Source of the DNA: Sperchopsis tessellata
Taxonomy: Eukaryota > Arthropoda > Insecta > Coleoptera > Hydrophilidae
DNA: 49,310 nucleotides
Direction: 5' to 3'
Assembly (NCBI GenBank): GCA_033557685.1
Contig: JAWQRN010000028.1
Coordinates: forward strand, 1-49,310
Shown piece by piece: positions 1 through 11,400 of this stretch. Each line of letters starts with the position of its first letter. Positions within the stretch are counted from its first letter, which is position 1. Both the position numbers and the translations under genes were made by a program. The notes under the pieces are model-generated. The model made no database searches. It was not told the DNA's origin and worked only from the letters and a program-made list of their open reading frames with translations.

Positions 1-678
1 GCGGATTACCCCAAATGAATATATTCTAATTCTAGGCTTTACGGAGAGACGTTCACATTGTAGAATGCAAATACGGGTTGTCCGTGCAGCCAACAGTATT
101 AGAATACACAGCGGGCAATATGAAGAATAAAATAAAAATAAATAAAAAATATAAAGATAAAATCAAATTTTACATGTGCAAACTAATCAAGTCCTGATGG
201 AACTCGAAAAATACATTGAAATTATAAAAGTACGTTTAGCTTGAATATAATATAATATAATGAAGCAGCTCGAATCGTATTCTAACAGCGTAGTGACTAT
301 TCTCGTCAAACAATGTCGAACAATTGATATCTGTCTACCATGCGTTTATCTTATTGGGGGAGAGCGAACTCCAATGCATGTAAGATCTTCTCTTCACCCA
401 CATACGCGGGAAACGCTAAATATCTCTCTCTCTGTCGCTCGTATGCAGCGATCGTCGGCTCCCTTTCTGGCGACAGGAAAAATACCGCCGCGCTCGCAAA
501 CATCTGGCGAGCCCTCATCCCTTCACCGTTCGGTCATAAAAATGGAATAGCGGCACCAAAAAAATATACTTTCAAAGCATAAAATTGAAATGTGATTAAA
601 ATAAAAAAAAAAATAATAATTAGGAAATACCGTACCGTTACAATACCCTTGATGGGTGTCGAGATTTTTTCCCCATTT
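1..678. other. Non-coding, upstream NSD intron with a GC-richer patch
   Basis: No exon or transposon protein is recognised here. By position it should be intron of the NSD gene, because the first exon in view starts with an acceptor site at 2263. About 335-560 is clearly richer in G+C and CpG than the rest and contains a short CT run. Overlapping short open frames in two + frames across it do not resemble any protein I know. An alternative promoter or a repeat fragment would both fit. Confidence 0.4.
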
Positions 679-1030
679 TTATTTCTTGTAGAATTTAATC
701 CACTCCTTTCTATCAGCTGTACATTCTGTCGTCTGCTTCCAACTCTTTCTTTTGTCTGTTAGTATTTTGGTAATTGTGTTGTTCCAGGTTTGCTGTGGTC
801 TTCCTCTTTGTTTCTTGCCCCAAGCTCTCGCCTCCCAAACTTGTTTCACTTGCCCGTCTTCGTCCATCATATTTATATGTCCGAACCATCTCATCTGTCC
901 CTTTTATATTTTCTTCTGTGCGGATGTAGTTCCGAGCCTCTGCCTGTGTTTCGGATTCTATCTCTCTTTGTAATTACTTTTACTTTCCTTAGGTACTTCA
1001 TTTGTTTTTTTTTTTCCCTTTTGGTTGACT
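679..1030 (-). mobile_element. Non-LTR retrotransposon (LINE) 3' remnant
   Basis: Read on the minus strand, this encodes the C-terminal tail that follows the reverse transcriptase in many arthropod LINEs. A diverged MKYLRKVK...KRDRIRN segment (about 1000-940) is followed by MRWFGHINMM, QVKQVWEARAWG and RGRPQQTW (about 894-790), ending near RKEWIKFYKK. The two parts are in different frames, so the copy is broken. The reverse transcriptase core is missing. Its truncated upstream end lies next to another LINE fragment of opposite orientation. Confidence 0.75.
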
Positions 1031-1139
1031 ACTGGTGGAGTCAGACGCCCGATTACATGTATTAGAGTACGTTCTTGTCTTCAATCAAGTATCATTAAAG
1101 GAACAAGTAACGAGACATAAAGGAAAGTGCGGTGATTAC

Positions 1140-1795
1140 AAACTCACGTGCATTGCACGAATAGAAAATGTACGTAAAAATCAACGGAGAAACCATCGAA
1201 AGAGTCAAAGAATATGTGTACTTGGGACACATGATACAACTGGGATTTCGAGAAGGATACGTATGACGTGGGCAGTGGTCGGAAAAATGAGGAAGGTACT
1301 GAACGACAAACAAATAGCAATCAACTTAAAGGGTAAATTCTTCAATACGTACATATTGCCCATAATGACGTATGGACTGGAAACTGTAACTCTTACCAAT
1401 AAGTCAGCTAACAAACTGAGAACAACGCAAAGAGCTATAGAGAGAACCATGCTGTGCATAAGTCTAAGAGATCATATTCGGAATGACGACATTAGAAGAC
1501 GGAGCATGGTAGACGACGTCATGACCAGCATACGTAAAATAAAATGGAGTTGGGTAGGACACGTGGCCAGACAAGAGTCCGCAAGGTGGACCAAACGGAT
1601 AACAGTGTCGCACCCTAGACTACATTTGAAGCATCGGATGTCCTTCACGGAGATGGTTAGATGCCATAAAAGAACACATAGGAAGAGAATGGCACAGAAT
1701 AGAGTGCAATGGAAAAAAGTGGGGAGGTCTACGTCCAGACTGGACCGACCAAGGCTGAAAAAGAAGAAGAGAAGTTCTAGCTTCTAAAATCCATG
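1140..1795 (+). mobile_element. RTE-like non-LTR retrotransposon 3' remnant
   Basis: Three frames read in turn give the end of an RTE-type LINE protein. KEYVYLGHMI is at about 1205-1235. FFNTYILPIMTYGLETVTLT then SLRDHIRNDDIRRR and WVGHVARQ are at about 1335-1575. RWLDAIKEHIGREWHR through KWGGLRPDWTDQG and a stop are at about 1650-1757. Two frameshifts break it. The endonuclease and catalytic reverse transcriptase motifs are absent, so this is a 5'-truncated dead copy. The clade is inferred from the C-terminal wording only. Confidence 0.8.
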
Positions 1796-2262
1796 ACTTC
1801 CTTGTTTGATATTTAATATAAGTATTGGTCTTATACAAACAGAGTTGCAGTTTTTTTCCTGTTAATAACTGAATGTGTCTATCCATAGGGGGGACTAACA
1901 TCTCTGTTTTGCTATTGAAACAGAAAATTATCACATACCAATTCACTCTGGCAGAGATTTGCATCCCTGCGATAAAACTGACAATATTTCGACCTGAGCT
2001 AAAAGTTTACCTCCTCATTAAATGTCAAGTAGACAAGTTGTTTAATCTGTGTACATGAAGAGGTTACCCTTTTGAAAATATTTGCTTCTGTATCCTAAGC
2101 AAAGGTGAAGGGAGCATTCTTAGATTTTGTAATTTTTCAAAACTATTCATATCTATTTTTTACAAAGTTTATTTTTTTGCATTATAATCTCTGTCACTAA
2201 CTTCTTGAACTAATATAAATATGAAACTGTAAACAAAGTTTAATTTATTGTTTTAATTTCAG
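1796..2262. other. NSD intron 3' part, nothing recognised
   Basis: AT-rich sequence without a supported gene or repeat. It ends in a pyrimidine-rich tract and the AG acceptor at 2261-2262 that opens the first NSD exon in view. Confidence 0.5.
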
Positions 2263-2449
2263 AATTTAAATCAAGGAAAGAAACAGAAATTCGCAATGGT
2301 GTGAAACCACCTCCATATATTCGTATCAAAGTGAACAGACCAGTTGGAAACGTGAGGCTATTTGATGGAAACATTAGCAACACAACTCCATGTGAGTGTA
2401 ATCCACATCAACCAAATCCATGTGGGCCAGATAGCAATTGTTTAAATAG
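2263..2449 (+). CDS. NSD: NSD exon: pre-AWS linker and first half of AWS
   Basis: The acceptor is AG at 2261-2262 and the donor GT at 2450-2451. The exon starts with two bases of a split codon and ends with two bases of the Arg codon completed at 6604. It encodes a linker (PPPYIRIKVNRPVGNV) and the AWS cysteines up to CLNR. The upstream exon it joins is outside the window. Confidence 0.92.
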
Positions 2450-5400
2450 GTAATCATAATTTTAGTTTATTTTTAACAATGGCTTTTATAGAATTCACTA
2501 GTACAAAATTTAATTTTATTTGTTGGTTGGTTATGTTAACGACGCTTTGACAGTCATGGTCATTGCACATCGAAAATCTTTTATGAGTCAAAAGTTTGTC
2601 GTCGATGTTCAGGACGTCAAGTTACATTTTATTTATATACAATTTAGTTGCTTATCAGACTTGTGCACTATTGTCCTTGTGAAGCGTTCTTAAGTAAACC
2701 ATTGTTATTCAAAATTGTACGCCTTTTGCCATCCTTCCTCCTAAACTTTCTGCTGTACACTTTTTGCTACTGGTACTCGTAATATAATCCCTAAAATTTC
2801 CAAGCTGTCTCTTAATCGGTCATGAACCACAAATATTTTAATTTTAACTATAATGCTGGCCCCAATTTTTCTCAACAGACTACCATTATTCATAACTTTC
2901 ACCTTGGAGTACTTAATCCATAAAAAGTCTGTTTTCGTGAGTATTCTAGTGGTTCTTAAGTTTTAAAACTGTTCTAAATTCAATTTTAACATAGCGGAAA
3001 CTTTTTTATTGAAATCGAATATCTTGTAGTTATCCAGTAGTTTATAACGGATCTGCTACCACTTATTCTGTCCACATGTATTATAGACATATACATCCTC
3101 ATGGGTTAGTTAATTTTGTTAATTTATGTGTATCGTGGGAAGGGAAAGGTAGCGGGAGTGGCTGATGACCTAGCAGAGCTCTTAAAAATGGATTTGGAGT
3201 TGTCAATGGAAGTGATGTATGTGTTACTGAAGAAGGTATGGAACAAGGAGCGGATGCCTTTAGAATGGTCTCAAGGCATCATTATGAAAATACCAAAAAA
3301 GGAAAATTTGACAAAGTGTGACAATTTGCAGGATATGTAACTTGCGAGTAAAATTATAACAAGGCTAATGCTAGAAAGAATGAGTTACCAGATTGATCAA
3401 GTTCTGAGACAGAATCAAGCAGGACTTAGATCCCATCTTGTATTGGTCAGATATGCACCTTCCGAATAATCTTGGACAGGCCGAAGGAAGACTTCCTGAA
3501 TATTGTGTCCAGCAGTGCTTTGGTAAAATTGATAGAGATGGGATATGGATCATTTTGTAGAGTTATGGAATACCTCATAATTTTTTGAGAATGATAAAGA
3601 TGCTTGAACATGGAGGACGAGTGCTGGGAAACATAAGTATAGAAAATGGTGTAAAACAGGGTTGTATATTATTGCTAATGCTTTTCCTAGTGGTAGTGGA
3701 TTGGGTTATGAGGAACACTATTGACATTATTATTGGAATAACTTTGGATCCATTTCACCGATTGGAGGACTTGGAGATTGCAGATGGTGTATGTCTTTTG
3801 ACTGAAACAGAGCAACATATTCAACAGAAAACAAATAGTTGACATGACATGAATGGCTGAGAAAGTTGGACTTAGGATCAAAACAAGAAAGACCAAAATA
3901 ATGGTGGTAAATGGGGAAAGAAAAATTAGGAAACGTGCAAAGGATAAAGAGGTGGATAGGTTCTGCTACCTGGGTAGTGTGCTGGATTGGAAGGGTGGAT
4001 ATAGGGATGGTGTAAAAAGGAAAATTAGTGTTGCACAGAGTTCCTTTAACATGTTAAGGAACATATGGTCATCAAGATAGATTACTAGAGGAACGAAGAT
4101 CAGGATATTTAACTCAAATGTCAAAAGTGTCTTGTGTATGGAGCCAGATCTTGAGCAGAAAAAGGAGAATGCATTGGTAGAGTGCAGGTGTTTGTTAATA
4201 AATGCTTGAGGCCAATATGTAATATCTTTTGGCCAAATCGTATAAAACAAATGATAAATTATGGTAATTAACAGAGCAACAACGCATTGAGGTATCAGTA
4301 AGACAGAGAAAGTGGAAATGAATCCGGCACACATGAAGAAGGTCTCATGATAGTTTGATCATACAGGTCCTGGAATACAACTTTGTAGGTAGAAGAAGGG
4401 TGGGAAGACCTGTGGATACATGGTGGAGGGGTTTAACAAACAAACACAACCGGAGGGGAATGTCATAGGGGAGATCTAGGTTGCAGGTAGAGACACAGTT
4501 AAACGGACAGGATTGACAGATGGGTTCTGTAGTGAGTGAGTCGAGTTGGAGGACTGGAGCAGTGTAATGGAGTGAAGGCAAAAATACATAGGGCTAGCAA
4601 CTCTGCCATTTGTTTACAAACAAATAAAAAAACACCTGCAGTAGCAACGCCTTACGGCGCCCTATGCTCCTCAAGAAGTTACAGGAATTAAGGAGAAGAA
4701 TACTGTACAGCGTGGTGAAGTGAATGTACAGGTGGAGTCATCACCAGGAATTAAGGAGTAGAATACTGTGCAGCATGGTGAAGTGAATGTACAGGTAGAG
4801 TCATGATCTCAAGCCTCCTAAAGAGAGGCTTAAAAGGCTCCTGGCATGTGCCAATGCCAGTACACGAATGATTCTCTTCTGCTTGATAAAAGCTTTTCTT
4901 AAATGGTTAGATGCACTCCACAGCAACATTCCAATAGAAAACTCTGTGAAAAGCTCAAAATATGCCACTATTGAAGTTTCTAAGGTAGTTAATAGCATTC
5001 ATTTCTGGATTGCCAATGCACTCAGAGTTAATCTTTCACTGATCCTGGTGGTAGGAGTCTCCCAAATTAATCTAGAGCAACCCAAAAAGTTCACACTCTC
5101 CAACTCAGTGGTTTGTGTGCATTATCAAGAAAAGCGTGCACACTGGTTGTGTTTATATTGATATTTAGATAATTTTTTGATTTTTTCCTTGTGCGAAGAG
5201 ACTTATCTTCTGAAAATAGGCATTCACCTGTTTTGATGTTGATAGGTAAGTAGTCACTGACATAACTCACAAATAACAAAGGTCCCGATATAGATCTCTG
5301 TGGAACTCCATGACATATACCTAACACCTGATGTGCTATACCTTATTCATGTTACTTGACGATGGTAATTTTGTTAATTTAGAGCTGCAATTGTCAAGTA

Positions 5401-8400
5401 AGTTTGTGTTATGGACACAGTCAAATATGTTTATTCATTGACATTTTCTCTTGGAATCCTTCACAGATGAATTCCATTAACTTAATGAGATATTGCAAGA
5501 CCTACAATATCAAATAACACACTTTGCTACATACTTGATCGGCATCGTTCTCAAAACTTCCTTCTTATTAACTGATATTAGATAAAACAAACTTTCTATA
5601 TTCTCTTGAACTTTCAAAAACTGTTGATAACTGACTTGAGATGGTTTGAGAATCCCTCAAAGCTCCTTCTCCACACCACCAACGTAATCATTCAGAATAT
5701 CTGCATCCAATTCTGCCACACTCTTTTTATTCATTGGCCTTGTATACACCGGCAGTTTGGGCCGGTACCTATACCCTATATCTCACCTATATAATTTAGG
5801 TCACTTGATGTAAACACCTTATTTAGTCCATAACCTATATTATGTCAGGTCAGCATTTTGTTTGGCCTGACCTAAAATAGGTAACGTAAATAACGCATAG
5901 GTACCTTACCTATATAATTTTGTATTGGTGTAAACGTTGGTCTGAAGTAGGCCACGAATTTAATACCAAAATACGCCACTTGGTGGCGTAAGACGTTTAA
6001 AAATATGAATTAAAAGTCGTTGATCTTAAATATACAGACAACGTAGATTTTAAAAATGTCGTCTGCGAAGATTTCTGTTTTCTAGACTCATCTTTTGCAC
6101 AAAATTAACAAAAACGTCGGTTTAAATTTTAACGCAAATGGTTAACTGTCAGTGTTTGATAATATAGAAATCTGCCATTTTAGCTTTGCCTACAAATCAA
6201 AAAGGGCACTGTAGAGGGACGACCTAAGCAAGTTGCCTACTGTAGGTATGATGCCTATTGTAGGTAAGCTACTGAAGATGCGGTGTAGCAGCTACCTAAA
6301 ATATAGGTAAACTGACGTAACGTAGGCCTTCCCTACTGTAGGTAACGCGGTGTATACTAGGCCATCGTAGTCATGAACGTAATACCAATAATCCTATCTT
6401 CCCTTAGAAATATCCCAAAGGTAATGATTTGGATGTTGCCGAATGCCCCGAAATATATCTCTGCAGTCGATTCAATCCTGATCTTAACCTTAACGAATAC
6501 CACAATTTTATTTCCAAATCCCTTACATTTGATAAACTGCAATCTCAATATTCAATATTTAAAAATTTGTAATCGCTGTATTGAAAACTTTAATTTGTTT
6601 TAGGTTATTATTAACAGAATGTGATCCAGAAGTATGTCCAGCAGGTGTTGAGTGTAAAAATCAAAATTTTGAAAAACGGTTGTATCCTCCTTTAGTGCCA
6701 TATAGAACAGAAGGTCGAGGTTGGGGTTTGAAAGCCTTAGAGCCGATTAAAAAGTGCCAATTTGTGATAGAATATGTGGGTGAGATGATTGATGAACAGG
6801 AATACCAAAGACGCATTAAGAAAATGCACGAACAGAAGGAAGAAAACTATTACTTTTTAACTATTGATAAGGATCGGATGATCGATGCAGGACCAAAAGG
6901 TAACACTTCTTCAGAAAGATTTAGCAAATGTTGAAATATATTAGTTGTCAAAAAAAGAAAATGTACGGTATTAAATATGATCTATTTTTTAGGGAACGTG
7001 GCTCGTTTCATGAACCATTCATGTCAACCTAACTGCGAAACGCAAAAGTGGACAGTGAAAGGGGATACGAGAGTTGGACTGTTTGCCTTAATGGACATAC
7101 CAGCTAATTCGGAACTTACGTTTAACTATAATTTAGAATGTGTAGGGAAAGAAAAGAAAATTTGTAGATGTGGGGCTCCAAACTGTAGTGGATTTATTGG
7201 ATTGAAATCTAAAACGGTAGGTAAATTTTTATTTAACAATTTTAAATGATGAGCTGTTTTAAAATATTCCTTTGTCCAGGATACTATTTCTCAATGGCCA
7301 AAAAGGATTTTTATTTTTCTAATAGATTGACATATGTCTTGAAATTCAACTAACTTCATTCTAAACTAACTGCAAATTCATTTATATAATTTGACAGCTG
7401 ACAGTTCAAACTTGATTTAAAAAAGAAAGTGAATGATTTTGTTTACAGTTGTTTGTTTGCCATCAGTTTCAATATTTAAATTGAAACGGTACATTGTCAT
7501 CATATTTTCCTGTATTACTTCCGAAAAGGAAAAAACTTTCTGCAAGCTCAAAAACTTATGTGAGATATATTGTAAAGATGTCTTAAAACTACGGCAGTGT
7601 CAGAATTGGTTTGTCTAGGGATTTTGATGTTATAAATACACGACACTCAGGAAGGCTAATTGAGGTTGATCGAATCCAATTTGTCTTTAACAACATGAGA
7701 GATTGCTGAGAATCTTAAAATATTGAAATGGATCGTTGGAAACCAATTGAAACAACTTGGATACGCTAGTAAACAAGAGCCCAAAGAAATTCATCTCACT
7801 AAGCACATTGACATCTGCGATTCTCTCTTGAAACGTAAAAAAAACGATCCATTTTCTAAACCTATAATAATAGACGATGAAAAATGGATCGCCTACAACA
7901 ACGTCGAACGAAAAAGATCATAGAACAAGTACGATAAACCTGCTGAAAGAAGATATTCACCAAAGGAAGGTGGGATTTCATAGGCATTTTGTAGTTTCAG
8001 CTGCTTTCAAGGAACCAAACCATTTATTTGGATATGTATTGTCATCAACTGAATAAATTAAATGGTATCTTCAAACAGAAGCTTCCAGAATTGGTAAATC
8101 GCAAAGGTGTTGTGTTTCACCATGATAACACTAGACCACATACAAATTTGGTCAAATTGTTGTGTTACCACATCCACCATATTCATCAGACTACCATTTA
8201 TTTCATTCTTTGCAAAACGCCTTGAATGACAAAATCTTCACTGGTGATGAAGATATGAAATCTTTTTTGGAACTATTTTTGTCGAAAAATATTCAAACTT
8301 TTTTGGCAAAAGGTAATCGAACAAAATGAACAATATATTTTTTAATAAAGCTTTTATTTCTCCATGAAAAATTCGCCTGTCATTTACAAAACAAAAACGC

Positions 8401-11400
8401 AATTTCTTTTTGGCCAACTCAATATTATAGCAAAATACTGTCCATGAATACAGAACAGAGCCTTGTGGTTCACATATACACTTTTATAATTGATGAAGTT
8501 ATTGATGGTGAATTTTTTATATTTTAGGAGGAATCTCAGAAGAAGTCTAAGAAAATTCTAAAGAAACACAAAATGAAGAAGCGGAAATTATCAATGACAT
8601 CACAGACAACTATTGTAAATACTGATCCTTGTTTTGTCTGTGGTGACAACGGTGATGTGAATGCGTGCCAAAATAAAATTTGTACAAAGGTTTATCATTT
8701 GAAGTGTGTAAATTTAGAAACGTGGCCAGAAGGTAACTACCAATCACCAAATTAAAAGAATAATGATATATGTATTATTGTAGTAATATAATTTTATTAG
8801 AATTTACTTTTTTTTAGGGAAATGGGTGTGCCCTTGGCATAATTGCAATGTTTGTTCGAAACGAACGATACGATGCTGTGTGAAATGTACTAGTTCTTAC
8901 TGTCCTGTGCATTCGGAAGGAAATGTTCGATACGATAAGCTGTTAGGATTTGTCTGCAATGAACATGACCCTGTAAGTTTATTATTATTTTTAATTAGAA
9001 TTCCAATGTTTATTGTGTTTGTAAACTGTAAATACCTCCTAGCAGTTGAGCAGCTTACAAGAAAGTCTTTGGGTTTACCTGGGGTACAACTAGGTGAAAT
9101 TATAGCATATTTGCAACAAATATGCCATAACAAACTAGCCAATACCGTAAGTAAAGCCTCGGACTATACGTTGTTACGGTGGGCAATGACAAATCGACGA
9201 GATTGGTTCACCACTGACGTGTGATCTAGCGACAACTTGGAAATGCGGTGTGCGTAATGTAATATGTTTGTTTATTTAATGTCGGCCTATTTCTGCTGCT
9301 ATGGCCTATCACCGACGCCAGGGATTAGGCTCCCTCACCTGGGAATTTTGCCGCATCCAGTGTTCCAACTGGAATTGAGTTTTATTACATGCATGTGGTC
9401 TTAATTTTACCTACAATACACGGGACCCACCGTTTTACGTCCCTTCCGGAAGACGAGTACTAACAAGGCTTTTCCCTATTCACAAAAAGCCGACCACCTC
9501 TGGGACTCGATCCCGAGACCCCACGCTTAGTAGCCTAGTACTTAGCCACTGAGCTGTGAGACAGCTTAGTGTAATATGTGTACGAGGTAAAGAGAGAAGT
9601 GTGTGTGTGTATTTGTGAAACGAAGCATAAAGGGAAAGATATAGAAGTTATATTTAATAAAAATAGGAATTATTTTCAACCTCTTCTTATTTGCTATAAA
9701 AAATTCCATATTTTTTTAATAATAATAATATAAGAAAATTAAATTTAAACGGAGAATAGAAATTTATATATTCAAGAATAATCTTTGAAAAAAATAAATT
9801 TAATGAGATATTTGTTATTGAATACACTACTTTCATTTGTGGTCTAAATTTTGATAATGCTTCTTCTTAATCTACTCTCCTAAAAACAGCAGATCACAAA
9901 GATACGATGTGAAAAGAGGAATCAAATCACTGTTTGCTTGTTTTGTAATAGTAGGAAGTTCCTTAGATACATTTATGCAAAATTAGGTCAGATCTATTGC
10001 AATGGTGGACGAAACACTGTCCAAAGGAATATCCGGAAAACCTAAAGATGGCTGAGTTCTTTCAAAATACAGGTAACCCCCGTTTAACATGGGTTTGTCG
10101 AACGAGGTATAATTATAAATGATCTTTATTGGTTTCCCAAATGGCCATTGACGTCCTTCAGCCAAAGCAAATTATTTATAACCCAAAGAAAATACAATAC
10201 TTACATATAAAAATGCATATTTTTAACAATTACAACTCTAAGAAAAAAATCAGTCTCCAATTTTTTCTAGTATAGTTTCATGAGGGTACTTGAACCTTGT
10301 TTGTTGATTGTTTCTTCTCATACACATGCTGTTGATGATGTATTTTTTTCATGGATTTTTTTCCAAAGATAGGCTAGTGTCTTGCATATTGGTTAAACTT
10401 CTATAATTTTATAAAGGAGATAGTTTGGTTATGGAGGGGGTTATTAGGGTTGTGTATTCTGGTAATGCATCTTAATAAGGTGTTTATGCAGTTTGCAGAT
10501 TTTTCATTGCTGGTCTTCTACAGTTTACATATAGTATGTGACCATATTCCAAAATTGGTCTACAAATATATGAATATATATAATGAGGCAGGTTCTTTTG
10601 TTGATCTCACTATCCCTATACGTCATGTTTCGGAAATGTTTTGTTCTTGCTATTGTTTTTGTTTTAATTTACTTAGTGTGTCCATTGAAGTTCATTTTGT
10701 GGTCCAATTCAAATCCCAAATACCTGACCCCCGCACAGCTTTTAACAGTGGTATTGTTCATTTGTATAGTTGGAGAGGAGTTTGTTGGTCGGATTGATTT
10801 ATTTACCAAAATTAACTATTTTTGAATATGGGAACTTCCCAAATGCCCCGTATTACCGCATTTACTTTAAAATTCTCCGAATAATTCTTTACACAAAGAC
10901 GGAGTGTAAATTTCTATACTTTGCGAATGTGGGAACTTCAGAAACACGCTCAGTATTACCGAGTTTGCTGTAAAATTCTGTAAATTTTGTATGTATACTT
11001 TACATAAAAAGAAAATCAGCGACACTAAGATGAAGCGTAAATTTCTGCTTAGATTCTTCTGGGAACAGATGTTTTTATATTTTGGAATCACTTAAAAGGG
11101 GTATTAGTATATCTGTGTTCTTCATGATTACAACAACTATTTAATTATTCCCTGCACAAATTTTAAAATGTCAAAGATACCGAATCAAAGTAATGATATT
11201 GAAAGTCAAAATAAGAAAGCATGTTATGTGATAAATTTGGAAACAAAATGTAATGTTATTAAAGCACGTGTTAGTTTTGCGTCAGTTGGCAGAGATTATA
11301 ATTTGGCAAAATTGACTGCGAGCAATTTTCAAAAACAAAAACATAAGAAAGCCAATGAGTGTGAAACCATTAACTGCTACTAAAGTGTCTCGAGCTTGAA

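Noticed and set aside
340..582. Two overlapping plus-strand ORFs in the GC-richer patch
   Set aside because: Both frames are open because of composition and neither product resembles a known protein.
8826..9224. Independent 132-codon ORF
   Set aside because: Its first half is the NSD C5HCH exon; after the GTAAGT donor at 8973 the frame simply runs into intron.
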